This document shows, in pieces, positions 1 through 8,079 of a DNA stretch of 26,966 nucleotides. Both the position numbers and the translations under genes were made by a program. The notes under the pieces are model-generated. The model did not search any database and was not told the origin of the DNA. It was given only the letters and a program-made list of their open reading frames with translations. The DNA is taken from positions 1 through 26,966 of the forward strand of contig JBBWZQ010000037.1 of the NCBI GenBank assembly GCA_039649115.1. The letters run 5' to 3'. Source of the stretch: DATEJJ01 sp039649115 (GTDB lineage Bacteria; Actinomycetota; Actinomycetes; Mycobacteriales; Micromonosporaceae). Positions within the stretch are counted from its first letter, which is position 1. Every line of letters begins with the position of its first letter.

Positions 1-74
1 TCGGGTACCCCGACTCGCTCAGGCAGGCGATCGGGATCGGTCCCCGGGGCGACATATGGAGGAGCCAGGCGTGA
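1..74 (+). CDS. C-terminal tail of an upstream gene (partial)
   Basis: Reading from base 3 gives an open frame of 23 codons closed by TGA at 72-74; the peptide ends GDIWRSQA. The stop overlaps the GTG start of the next gene as GTGA (71-74), a typical translational-coupling overlap in actinomycete operons, which is the main reason to believe this is the end of a real gene. The 5' part lies outside the window, so the family cannot be named. Confidence 0.5.
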   Translation, partial: GYPDSLRQAIGIGPRGDIWRSQA

Positions 75-928
75 CCGGCCGCCGTACCGACGGACCCGGC
101 GCGGGAGGTGACCGGGTCCGGCCAGCCTGGGCTGACTGCCGCGGTCGGTGGACGGCCCTGGCGGCGGTCGTCGGGCTGAGCCTGGGCTCCTGTACCGGCG
201 GCGGAGCTCAGGTGCGGACAAGCCCATCGGCTCGGCCGCCGGCGACCGCAGCAAGCTGCCAGCTGCGCGTGGCGGAGTCGGGGTTCACCAACCGGCACGG
301 GCTGGTCTACGGCCGACAGGTACCGCCCGCGCAGGGCGAGATCCAGTACGGCCTGATCGTGGAGAACCCCTGTCCGCAGGCGGCGGTGGACGTGCGGCTG
401 GTCGCGCAGGCGGCGGACGCGTCCGGCACGCCGCTCCCGTACGACGACGGTGTCGGCAGCGCCGCCGAACTCCGGAAGCTGTCCGTCCTCCTGCCCGGCC
501 AGCGGATCGGGGTGGCCGGGGAACTGAACAACGGCCGGGCCGCCGGCGGGACCGCCGGCTCCTACGACCCGACCAAGGTCGCCGCGATCAGCGTCTCGTT
601 CCGCCACGTCGGCTGGCAGCCGGTTGCCGCCGTTCCCCAACAGGCCACGGCGACCTCGCTGAACGTGACCGTCGGGGCCCGCGGTGCCGATGGCTACGCG
701 CCGGTCACCTTCACCTTGAAGCTGACTCCGCCCCGAGTTCCCAGCGACGAGTGGGGATGCATCATCGTGCGTGACGCCGCCGGGAAGGTCCTTTCTGGGG
801 ATGTTCGCCGGTTGACTCTGCCACCCAGTCCGGCCGCGGCGGGCGACGTGGTCCACACCCAGGCCTGGGTGCCGCCGAGCAGCTCCGGTCTGCGTGCCGA
901 GATCTACTCCGTCCCCGGGGGGTTCTGA
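71..928 (+). CDS. Predicted lipoprotein of unknown function
   Basis: I do not recognise a family for this 285-residue protein. An Arg-containing N-region is followed by a hydrophobic stretch (about residues 29-40) and the lipobox L38-G39-S40-C41, so it is probably lipid-anchored on the outer face of the membrane. The rest is mostly beta-type sequence without obvious catalytic motifs. GTG at 71 is preferred over the upstream ATG at 56 because GGAGGAG (about 58-64) sits at proper ribosome-binding distance from 71, and the ATG would lie directly against that site. The start overlaps the previous stop as GTGA. It heads an apparent operon with the two ESX-like genes downstream, so a cell-surface role linked to them is inferred. 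The unusually long N-region (about 27 residues before the hydrophobic core) is odd for a lipoprotein. Confidence 0.8.
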   Translation: MTGRRTDGPGAGGDRVRPAWADCRGRWTALAAVVGLSLGSCTGGGAQVRTSPSARPPATAASCQLRVAESGFTNRHGLVYGRQVPPAQGEIQYGLIVENPCPQAAVDVRLVAQAADASGTPLPYDDGVGSAAELRKLSVLLPGQRIGVAGELNNGRAAGGTAGSYDPTKVAAISVSFRHVGWQPVAAVPQQATATSLNVTVGARGADGYAPVTFTLKLTPPRVPSDEWGCIIVRDAAGKVLSGDVRRLTLPPSPAAAGDVVHTQAWVPPSSSGLRAEIYSVPGGF

Positions 929-1012
929 CGCCCCGGCCGCGTCCTTCATGCGCCACCCGCTCGTCACCGACGCTCGACAGCCGTCGACCGTCACCCGGAG
1001 GGAGAACACGAG

Positions 1013-1441
1013 GTGCCACCGACCGGATCCATACTGGCTGCTGACCTGTCCGTACTGCTCGCGGTCGGCAGGATCGACCTCCCGCAGATGGCCTACGTCT
1101 ACACGAGGCTCAACCGCGACGTGGCCGGCACCGCGGCCGGCGACGTCGATGCCTTCGGCGGCGGGTACGCGCCCAAAGGCATGGGCGGCACGGGTGGCCA
1201 GGTGTACCAGGCCTGGTCGCAGCTGCGCAACGAGCTGCAGGACGCCCTCGGCCACACCGCGCAAGGGATCCGGGAGGCCGGCGACGCCATCGTGTCCATC
1301 GTGCACACGTACGCCGACAGCGACACCAGCGCCCGGGACAGCCTGCGGGATGCCTGGCTGAACGGCCCACCCGCCAACCTGGTCATCCCGCACGACGAGA
1401 CACTGCCGGCGGCGCCGCCGTCGGTCATCCTCAGCGCATAG
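1013..1441 (+). CDS. Small ESX/EspC-like protein, putative type VII secretion partner
   Basis: This is a 142-residue protein. GTG at 1013 is chosen because the purine-rich GGAGGGAG lies 9-16 bases upstream. The middle (about residues 65-105) is predicted helical and carries an AWSQLRNELQ segment, then a second helix ending in YADSD, which resembles the C-terminal helix of EspC/WXG100-type proteins (Y-x-x-x-D). A Gly-rich loop (about residues 48-62) precedes the helices. No signal peptide is visible, as expected for type VII substrates. Its stop codon is immediately followed by the ribosome-binding site of the next gene, so the two are almost certainly co-translated and may form a helical heterodimer. 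Family assignment is by sequence feel only. Confidence 0.7.
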   Translation: MPPTGSILAADLSVLLAVGRIDLPQMAYVYTRLNRDVAGTAAGDVDAFGGGYAPKGMGGTGGQVYQAWSQLRNELQDALGHTAQGIREAGDAIVSIVHTYADSDTSARDSLRDAWLNGPPANLVIPHDETLPAAPPSVILSA

Positions 1442-1453
1442 GAGCGACAAGTC

Positions 1454-2476
1454 GTGGCCTCCGGCGACTACCACACCTACGACGAACTCCAGGCACTCGG
1501 CGAGCAGATCCGCGCCAAGGCCGTCCAGGTCAGCGTGGAGCAGGAATCGGCTCAGGTCGTGCAACAGATCCACGCCGACCACGCCAACGACCCGCTGCTC
1601 GACCAGACCGGGCACGTGGCGGACAACCCACCCATCACCCAGGACACGATCAGGGCGCACGCTCAGACCGCGTACGCCCAGATCCCGCAGTTCTTCACCG
1701 CCTTCGCCACCCCTGATCCGGCCAAGGCCCAACCCATGATCGACAGTCTCTGGGGCGTCGCGTACGCCCTGGAGCCGAAGATCCTCACCAGCGTCATGCA
1801 CACCCCGCTCGACAATCCGATCCCCAGCAATGCCTGGCACCCGTACACCAGCATCGGGAGCCGTGTGCAGGACATCAAAGACCCGCGGATGAAGTACTGG
1901 GGCGGTCCCGCGGCCGACAGCTTCGAGACCAACTACCTGGAGCCGCTGTCCGCCGCGGTCACGCCGCAGAGCGAGATGGCTGCCGCCCTCGCCCTCAGCC
2001 TGACCGCACAGAAACAGCTGCGAGAGGCCGCGCACAACAACATCTGGCGGATCGGCCAGGAAACGCTCAAGGTGCTCGACACACTGCACCACACCAGCCC
2101 GCACGATGGCCAGGTGGTCTTCACCGTCTTCACCGCGGCGATCAGCGTGCTGCTGGCCGTGCCCACCGACGGGTGGAGCTTTGCCGGCGCGTTCGGTCTG
2201 ATGATGTCCGTCAAAGGGCTGGGAGACGCCGCCGCCGACCTGACCAAAACCATTGGCGGCAAAACCGTCTACGCCGTCGTTTCCAGCATGGCCGACGCCA
2301 TCACCACGCTGACCAACGGCACCGACCAACAAGAACAGGTCATCGCCACGTTCCTCGGCAAGGTCGGCAGCCAGATCACCACCGCCGACATGACCCCGCC
2401 GCGACCAACCTCCGTGTCAGGCCTGGCGCACGCCAGCCGGGACATCCTGAAAACGCAGTTCTACGCCAAATCCTGA
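1454..2476 (+). CDS. WXG-like helical protein, putative type VII secretion substrate
   Basis: The 340-residue protein starts with GTG at 1454. Its ribosome-binding site GGAG (1441-1444) shares a base with the stop of the preceding gene. Residues 1-130 are polar and helical. A W-G-G-P-A-A-D-S-F motif near residues 150-158 matches the WxG-P-A-A-x-x-F turn of ESX/PPE-like helical hairpins. A hydrophobic segment (about residues 222-260, with VVFTVFTAAISVLLAV) could span or insert into a membrane. The C-terminus is again helical and Thr/Ala rich. No toxin motif is evident. As the larger partner of the EspC-like gene it may be a secreted or surface effector, but no ESX core gene (EccC ATPase, EccD) lies in this window, so the secretion link is inferred. 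Confidence 0.75.
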   Translation: MASGDYHTYDELQALGEQIRAKAVQVSVEQESAQVVQQIHADHANDPLLDQTGHVADNPPITQDTIRAHAQTAYAQIPQFFTAFATPDPAKAQPMIDSLWGVAYALEPKILTSVMHTPLDNPIPSNAWHPYTSIGSRVQDIKDPRMKYWGGPAADSFETNYLEPLSAAVTPQSEMAAALALSLTAQKQLREAAHNNIWRIGQETLKVLDTLHHTSPHDGQVVFTVFTAAISVLLAVPTDGWSFAGAFGLMMSVKGLGDAAADLTKTIGGKTVYAVVSSMADAITTLTNGTDQQEQVIATFLGKVGSQITTADMTPPRPTSVSGLAHASRDILKTQFYAKS

Positions 2477-2533
2477 CACCACGGTCGAGGTGGACCCCTG
2501 AACGCCGCCGCCCGCACCCTGGCCGCCGGGTTG

Positions 2534-4438
2534 TCACCCGCCGGCGCGGCCCGGGGTGCCGGTCAGCCGCTCGGCACCGAACCGGACGAGTTCGGCGGTC
2601 ATCGCCGGGTGGTCGACCGGGTCGATCAGCAGCAGCAGCGCCGCGCCGCCGGGCGGGATGGTCGCGACTGTCCTGCGTACCATCGCGTTGGTCAGCCCCG
2701 CGTCGTGCAGGTGTGCCGCGACCGCGCCGACGAGCGCGCCGAGCGCCAGTCCGGCGAGCGGGAAGCCGACCAGTGTTCCGGCCACCACGCCCCAGCCACC
2801 CCCGGCAAGGGCCCCGTCCACGCCGTCCATGTCCCGCGTTTCCCGCACGTGGACCCGCGACGCCTGATCAGGCCACGCCACGGTGGCGTCCCGCAGATGC
2901 ACCTGGTGATGTTCCTGCAGGTGCAATGCCGCCTGCAGACCGGCGTGCGCCGCCGCGACACTGCTGAAACAGAAGGTGACGATCTGGTCGGTGCGCAGCA
3001 CCGCCGGACGACGCAGCCGGCCGGCGAGCGGCCGTCGACGCATCTGATAGCCGGCGAGGAAACCGACGAGAGTGGACAGCAGGTGACCCACGTCGGTGAA
3101 GGTGTGTTCGCCGACCAGCGGGACGACAACCACCAGAAGCGCCAGCGGTACGGCCACGCGACGGGCGCGCACCGGCAGGCTCAACGCGATCGCGCCGCTG
3201 ACCGTGTGCGCTCCGTAGCTGGTACCGACGTCGTCGACCCCCGCGACCGCGCCGGGAAACCACTTGTCCTGGATGCCCGTACGCAGCAGCGCGTACACGA
3301 GGCAACTGGCGACCGCGTTGCCCGCGAGGAACACCTCCAGCAGGCGCCGCCAACCCCACAGCAGTTCGGCGACGGCCGTCAGACCCAGCAGTTGTACCAC
3401 CGCCGCGACGTGGATCTGTTCGTCGACGAGCAGGACACTGGTGACCAGGGTCCAGATCCTGCCGTGTTCGAGGTTGACCACGTTGGTGGAATTGGCCAGC
3501 AGCAGCCGGTCGTGCAGGGCCGGGCTGACGCCGTGCTCCAGGACGAGGCCGAGGGTGACCACCGTGAGGACGTACAGCGGCGCGAGACGCAGCCGGACCG
3601 CCAACGAAACACCCGCGCGCGCCTTCCCCACCCATCCCCTGGCCCCGCGCAGGGTGGCGGCGAGATCGCCACCGGGCAGGTACATGGCGGACACCAGGCC
3701 GGGCGGGTCCTCGTACAGCCGTCTCGTCCGGGCGGATTTTCGTCGGGTGGCGGAGTTCCGATCGCGACGGCGGCCGCGCCACCGGGTGGCGACGGCCGCG
3801 GTGACACCCGTCAGTACGCCAACCAGGTGGTCGCGCTGCGACAGCCCGTTGAACACTGCCAACTCGATGGCGTCGTACCCGAGTATCGCGATCGCGAGCG
3901 CCACGATCCGGTGGACCACCGCGATGTAGACGAGCAAGGTGACCACGGCTACCGAAGGGCCGGCATCGCCGAAGGTGTCGTAGCTGTGGTTGACCCCCAG
4001 CGGCCGTCCGAGCATGATCCACAAGTGATCGCACAGGGTGGCCGCCGTGTGCCCGCACACCGCGACGACGATCGTCCGGCGAGCACCGACCAGCGTCTGT
4101 GCAAGCGAGTACACCAGGCTGACCTGGATCAGCGCGAACCAGAACGGGAGCAGCGCGGCCGGCGCGAACATCGACAGCGGTAGCTTCAGCAGCGTCGCGG
4201 CGAGCCCGTCGCCCGGCCGGGTGATCGCGTAGGCAGCCAGGAACGCGTGACCCGGCCGGGTGCGAAACGCCAGCGCCAGAACCGCCACCAGCAGGGCGGC
4301 GGCCGGCCCCAACCACAGGTCACGCCAGCGCCGGGCACGCAGCGCCCGGGCCGCCGGCGCGAACAACACCGACACCTGGCTGCCCACCCAGCGCATCTTT
4401 GTCCATTGCCGGGTCGGCCGGCCGCGGCTTGACCACAT
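2534..4438 (-). CDS. Tandem rhomboid-like membrane protein with C-terminal DUF1269-like domain
   Basis: The 634-residue product is rich in hydrophobic helices. Residues ~40-215 form a first rhomboid-like unit with GDAGPS (S162) and RDHLVGVLTG (H204). Residues ~285-465 form a second with GTSYG (S407) and GHLLSTLVGFLAG (H452), the positions where rhomboid proteases carry their Ser/His dyad. Residues ~485-630 resemble DUF1269, with a short beta unit, a Gly-rich double membrane hairpin, and a tail with PPGGAALLLL. The start is uncertain. ATG at 4438 is used here, but GTG at 4480 is in frame and overlaps the stop of the upstream acyltransferase as GTGA, and ATG at 4396 is also possible. It is probably co-transcribed with the acyltransferase. 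Whether it cleaves anything is unknown; many actinobacterial rhomboid-like proteins are inactive. Confidence 0.75.
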   Translation of the reverse strand: MWSSRGRPTRQWTKMRWVGSQVSVLFAPAARALRARRWRDLWLGPAAALLVAVLALAFRTRPGHAFLAAYAITRPGDGLAATLLKLPLSMFAPAALLPFWFALIQVSLVYSLAQTLVGARRTIVVAVCGHTAATLCDHLWIMLGRPLGVNHSYDTFGDAGPSVAVVTLLVYIAVVHRIVALAIAILGYDAIELAVFNGLSQRDHLVGVLTGVTAAVATRWRGRRRDRNSATRRKSARTRRLYEDPPGLVSAMYLPGGDLAATLRGARGWVGKARAGVSLAVRLRLAPLYVLTVVTLGLVLEHGVSPALHDRLLLANSTNVVNLEHGRIWTLVTSVLLVDEQIHVAAVVQLLGLTAVAELLWGWRRLLEVFLAGNAVASCLVYALLRTGIQDKWFPGAVAGVDDVGTSYGAHTVSGAIALSLPVRARRVAVPLALLVVVVPLVGEHTFTDVGHLLSTLVGFLAGYQMRRRPLAGRLRRPAVLRTDQIVTFCFSSVAAAHAGLQAALHLQEHHQVHLRDATVAWPDQASRVHVRETRDMDGVDGALAGGGWGVVAGTLVGFPLAGLALGALVGAVAAHLHDAGLTNAMVRRTVATIPPGGAALLLLIDPVDHPAMTAELVRFGAERLTGTPGRAGG

Positions 4439-4476
4439 AGGACAGTGACGCGTCGAGGGTGGCCCGGGTGCGGGCG

Positions 4477-6453
4477 TCACGGTGCGCCGCGCAGCGCGAG
4501 GCTGCCGAGTCGCGGCAGGAGCCACGGCGCGATCACCCGCTGTACCCCGGCCGGCGTGAAGTGCAGCCCGTCGCTGCGCACGCGTACCCCGTCGACGCTC
4601 CACGTGAACGTGCCGGCCGGGCAGACCAGGTGGTTGAGGTCGAGCACGGTGACGCTTTGCGGGTGTCTGGCGGCTTCGTCGCGCAGCAGCGCGTTCCAGG
4701 CGTCGATGCGAGCTGGTCGGTCCTCGGGGTACAGGCCACCACCGGGTGCCTCGGCGCGGTGGGTGTACGGCGCGGTGAGCAGCACGACGTGGGCGCCCCG
4801 GGAGCCGGCCACGGCGACCGCCCGGTCCAGTTGCCCGGTGAGGTAGGCGTCGTACCCGGGCTGGCCCACGTGTTGGTACCCACCGTTCAGCTTGCGGTCC
4901 ATGAGTTCCCAGCGGTCCAGCAGGATCACCGCGATGTCGGGGTCGCCGGCGTCGACCGCCTTGCGCCAGATGCCCGGCCAGGCCACGCAGTAGGGGTAGT
5001 TGGTGTGCGGAGTGCCCAGCTCCAGGATGTCGGGCAACACCGCGATGCCGCAGCCCTCCACCGCGCCGACGGTCACCTGCAGCCCGGGGTGCGGCGGCAG
5101 GTACGTGCCCAGCGTCCAGGCCACCGAGTCGCCGAGGATGGTCACCCGTGGCTGCGTGCCCGGCCGGCGACCGGGGCGGTGCATCGGCGGCACGGCACCC
5201 GGGGTCTTCGCGCCGGCCGGCGGCGGTCCCGAGGGCACGGCGATGACGGGCGCCGCCGATCCGTTGCCGTAGGACGGTGCGGGCCGGGTGGCCACGCCGA
5301 TGGTGCCGATGGTCAGGCCGACCGCGGCGACGGCGGCGCCGACCGGAACCAGCCGCGGGGTGCGCCGCAGCCACCGTCCCTCGCGGACCGGGCGCTCCAC
5401 GAGGTGGTACGAGGCGAGCGCCGCGGCGAGTGTGACCGCCACCCGGAGGCCGAGCAGCGCGGGGCCGCCCAGCCCGGTGCGGTCGGCGCTGAGGAACTGG
5501 AACAGCGGCCAGTGCCACAGGTACACGCCGTAGGAGATGCGGCCCAGCCAGACCAGCGGCGGCAGGGCGAGCAGCCGCGCGGTGGGGGAGCGGGGTCCGC
5601 AAGCCGCGTGCGCGAGCACCGCCGCCACGGCCAGCGCGGCGAGCGTCAGGCCGCCGTGGTACAGCCATCCGGAGGTACCGGTGGCGTGCGTCCACAGCCA
5701 CCCGGTGACCACGGCACCGGCCAGCGCCAGGACGCCCAGCACGCGGTGCCGTGCGGCGGCGGCCACCGGTACGCCGGACAGCAGCACGGCGAGGGCACAG
5801 CCGATCAGCAGCGCCTGCGCCCGGCTGTCGGTGCCGAAGTAGGCGCGGTTGACGTCCTGCGGCCGGTACCAGATCGCCGCGGCAGCGGCCGAGACCGCGG
5901 CGCCGCACAGTGCCACGGCCGCCACCGTCCGCCGGCCCCGCCACGCCAGCAGTGCGACGACGATCAGGGGCCAGAGCAGGTAGAACTGCTCCTCGATGCC
6001 GAGTGACCAGGTATGTTGCAGCGGTGAGGGCGCCGCGGTCTGCGCGAAGTAGTCGCTGCCCCGGTAGATCATGCGCCAGTTGGCGAGGTATCCGAGAGCG
6101 GCCAGCGCGTCGCCGCGCAGCAGGCCGACCTCGACGTCCGGCAGCAGGTAGCGCCCGGCGACCGTGACACAGATCAGCAGCGCCAGCAGTGCCGGCAGCA
6201 GCCGGCGGGCGCGCCGGGCCCAGAACGCGGCGAGCCGGATCCGGCCGTCCCGGGCCTGCTCGGCGAGCAGCAGCGACGTGATCAGGAAGCCGGAGAGGAC
6301 GAAGAAGGCATCGACGCCCAGAAATCCACCGGGCAGGAAGGCGACGCCGCCGTGGAACAGCAGCACGGCGCCGACCGCGAGCGCGCGTACGCCGTCGAGA
6401 GCGGGCTGGTACCGCAACACCCGCCCGGGATCCGGTGCCGCGGACACCGGCAC
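4477..6453 (-). CDS. OafA/YrhL-type membrane O-acyltransferase with C-terminal SGNH domain
   Basis: Members of this family move acyl groups, usually acetyl, across the membrane onto cell-envelope glycans, with the SGNH domain completing transfer outside. The 658-residue protein has the Acyl_transf_3 N-terminus: LDGVRALAV, catalytic-type H34 in LFHGG, GGFLGVDAFFVLSGFLIT, and HTWSLGIEEQFYLLWP, followed by about ten membrane helices to residue ~385. A Pro-rich linker leads to the SGNH domain with GDS (S443) and DGLHF (D628, H631), so the catalytic triad residues are present. GTG at 6453 is preferred to the GTG at 6483 because GGAGGTGA (6465-6458) is ideally spaced from it. The stop at 4477 overlaps a possible GTG start of the rhomboid-like gene. 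The actual acceptor is unknown; a cell-wall or capsular polysaccharide is likely. Confidence 0.93.
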   Translation of the reverse strand: MPVSAAPDPGRVLRYQPALDGVRALAVGAVLLFHGGVAFLPGGFLGVDAFFVLSGFLITSLLLAEQARDGRIRLAAFWARRARRLLPALLALLICVTVAGRYLLPDVEVGLLRGDALAALGYLANWRMIYRGSDYFAQTAAPSPLQHTWSLGIEEQFYLLWPLIVVALLAWRGRRTVAAVALCGAAVSAAAAAIWYRPQDVNRAYFGTDSRAQALLIGCALAVLLSGVPVAAAARHRVLGVLALAGAVVTGWLWTHATGTSGWLYHGGLTLAALAVAAVLAHAACGPRSPTARLLALPPLVWLGRISYGVYLWHWPLFQFLSADRTGLGGPALLGLRVAVTLAAALASYHLVERPVREGRWLRRTPRLVPVGAAVAAVGLTIGTIGVATRPAPSYGNGSAAPVIAVPSGPPPAGAKTPGAVPPMHRPGRRPGTQPRVTILGDSVAWTLGTYLPPHPGLQVTVGAVEGCGIAVLPDILELGTPHTNYPYCVAWPGIWRKAVDAGDPDIAVILLDRWELMDRKLNGGYQHVGQPGYDAYLTGQLDRAVAVAGSRGAHVVLLTAPYTHRAEAPGGGLYPEDRPARIDAWNALLRDEAARHPQSVTVLDLNHLVCPAGTFTWSVDGVRVRSDGLHFTPAGVQRVIAPWLLPRLGSLALRGAP

Positions 6454-6457
6454 GCCA

Positions 6458-6465
6458 TCACCTCC
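6458..6465 (-). promoter_or_regulatory. Ribosome-binding site deciding the acyltransferase start
   Basis: On the minus strand GGAGGTGA, nearly perfect complementarity to the 16S 3' end, lies four bases before GTG 6453. The longer in-frame GTG at 6483 lacks any such site, so the shorter protein is chosen. Confidence 0.75.
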
Positions 6466-6626
6466 GCCGCGCGTACCCGCCACCGCGGTGCATCCGACCC
6501 GCCTTGATCACCTTCCGTGCCGCCATCGCCGCATCCCGCAACACTACTACGGCGTGTAGGGATCAGCTGGGCCGCGGGCCGGCAATGGGGGAGCGTGGGC
6601 TGGGCGGGCGGTGCCTGTGCGGCGGC

Positions 6627-6641
6627 GGCGTCGCGGACGCC
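6627..6641 (-). terminator. Short GC hairpin after the Ig-domain membrane gene
   Basis: GGCGTC (6627-6632) and GACGCC (6636-6641) form a perfect 6-bp stem with a 3-base loop, 26-40 bases past the stop of the minus-strand gene ending at 6667. There is no U-run, as is common in actinomycetes. The rest of 6484-6626 holds no supported gene; it presumably carries the acyltransferase promoter. Confidence 0.35.
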
Positions 6642-6666
6642 CACCCCGCCTGCACGACGCGAGGGC

Positions 6667-7938
6667 TCACCCCGTGGTGTGGCCGGAGAATGTGAGTGCG
6701 GGCGTGCAATGCTTCCCGCCGGGGTTGCGGCAGGAGACCGCGAGCGTGACGACCTCGCCCTTGTCGAACCGTACGGGTACCACGAAGTGGTTGTCGTAGT
6801 CCCGGAAGTTTTCCAGGCCGAAGCGCAACCAGACCCTCCTGTTGCGCCGGATCTCGATCGTCCCCTGGTCGCCCGCGGGGTTCTGCAACTGGATGTCCGT
6901 GACGTCCAGCGGCCTGGCACTCTGCCCCCGCACCGAGTACGCGACGAAGCGGTTGTCGGTACGTGGCCGGGCGTCCGCCTGGATCCGGTAGTCGATCGGG
7001 TTGTCCAGCACCGGCGACGGCGTTGCGGTCGGTACCGCGGAAGGCTCACTACCGGAGCCCTTGCCGAGCGGGCCACCGCTCTTGTCGGCCGCGGCCGCCG
7101 CCGCGCTCGCCGCCACCCGCGCCTGCTCCCTCGCCTTCTCGACCTCGGCGGTGAGGGGTGGCATCTGCGCGTCGACGGCCTGGGTGGCCGCAGACCTGAT
7201 CGTCGGCCTGAGCACGCTGTACCACAGCGTGACGGCGACCAGCGTGAGCGCGCACGCCGCCGCGGCGACCGGAACAACCCAGGGTGCCAGCCGGGGCTGT
7301 TGCACCAACTCGGCGTCGATCACCGCGGGATCGCCGTCCTCGGGGACCACGACCAGTTGGAAGGGCCAGCGCCGCTCCGGCCCGCGCAGGAAGGGGTTGC
7401 GGGCACCCACCCGGATCCGCAACTTGTCCGCCTCGCCGGTCGGTACGACCAGCTTCTTGCGCCAGGCGCGGAACGTCAGGGAGTCCTCCGGGTCGACCAG
7501 GCGCAGCGCGATGCCGAGCGGCACGTTGCCGTGGTTCACGACGGTGAGCGTGTGCACGCCTCGGCGCCGTCCCCGGGACTTCGTAGGGATGATGGTCGTC
7601 GACATCCGGCTGAATGCCTCGATGGTGACAGGGCCGTCCTCGACGATCACTCCCTCGGGATCGGCAAGGGAGCGCACCCGCACCGCGAGGGGTACCTGGC
7701 CGGCCGGAACCTCCGGCGAGCGCGGCGGTTGGACGGTCAGCGTGACGGTGGCGCTCTGCTGGGGACGCAGGCTGAACGCGGACGGCTCCACTGTGGAGTA
7801 CGCGGCCAGGTCGCCGAGTACCTCGATGCTCACCCGCTCCACGACGTCGTCCGTGTTCAGCACGGTGAGCTGGCAGACACCGGCCTGTCCGGGAACCACG
7901 CTCATGTTCGCACCCGAAAGCGAAGCGCTAATGCCCAT
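6667..7938 (-). CDS. Single-pass membrane protein with Ig-like domains (COG1470-like)
   Basis: The 423-residue protein has two N-terminal beta-sandwich modules (about residues 1-115 and 115-205; TVLNTDDVVERV and LTVVNHGNVPLGI are typical of MSP/CARDB-like folds). One hydrophobic helix follows (about 218-242), then an Ala/Glu-rich segment likely to form a coiled coil (about 250-290), a Pro/Ser/Thr linker and a C-terminal beta domain (about 310-423). No N-terminal signal is visible, so one beta half is likely cytoplasmic and the other outside. Proteins of this style are sometimes annotated 'hydrolytic protein', and I recall them near contractile-injection clusters in Streptomyces. No catalytic motif is visible here. 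It sits 141 bp after the giant RHS gene in the same direction, separated by a strong hairpin. There is no Shine-Dalgarno sequence; GATACT ends six bases before the ATG, so a leaderless transcript is possible. Confidence 0.8.
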   Translation of the reverse strand: MGISASLSGANMSVVPGQAGVCQLTVLNTDDVVERVSIEVLGDLAAYSTVEPSAFSLRPQQSATVTLTVQPPRSPEVPAGQVPLAVRVRSLADPEGVIVEDGPVTIEAFSRMSTTIIPTKSRGRRRGVHTLTVVNHGNVPLGIALRLVDPEDSLTFRAWRKKLVVPTGEADKLRIRVGARNPFLRGPERRWPFQLVVVPEDGDPAVIDAELVQQPRLAPWVVPVAAAACALTLVAVTLWYSVLRPTIRSAATQAVDAQMPPLTAEVEKAREQARVAASAAAAAADKSGGPLGKGSGSEPSAVPTATPSPVLDNPIDYRIQADARPRTDNRFVAYSVRGQSARPLDVTDIQLQNPAGDQGTIEIRRNRRVWLRFGLENFRDYDNHFVVPVRFDKGEVVTLAVSCRNPGGKHCTPALTFSGHTTG

Positions 7939-8034
7939 AGAGGGAGTATCCGCGCCATTGCCAGCGCATCCGCCGCGAAACGCGGAGTTTCACGGCAAGA
8001 TGTGGCGGAGAGTGTGGAGTATTTTCAGGTACCG

Positions 8035-8078
8035 GCCGGGCCGGACGCGCGGCCGGGGACCGCGCGTCCGGGGCCGGC
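8035..8078 (-). terminator. Strong GC hairpin after the RHS toxin-like gene
   Basis: CCGGACGCGCGG (8041-8052) and CCGCGCGTCCGG (8060-8071) are perfect 12-bp inverted arms around a 7-base loop. They are extended by GCCGG (8035-8039) pairing with CCGGC (8074-8078) across a small bulge. The structure begins two bases after the stop codon of the RHS gene. No U-tract follows, so it could terminate transcription, or protect the 3' end and attenuate read-through into the membrane-protein gene. Confidence 0.65.
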
Positions 8079-8079
8079 G

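Noticed and set aside
2477..2533. Possible terminator between the convergent WXG-like and rhomboid-like genes
   Set aside because: Only a 4-bp CCAC/GTGG stem could be found (2479-2493), too weak to call.
4439..5944. N-terminal extension of the rhomboid-like frame across the acyltransferase gene
   Set aside because: This part is Arg/Gly/Pro-rich shadow sequence; the overlapping frame encodes a complete acyltransferase with all family motifs.
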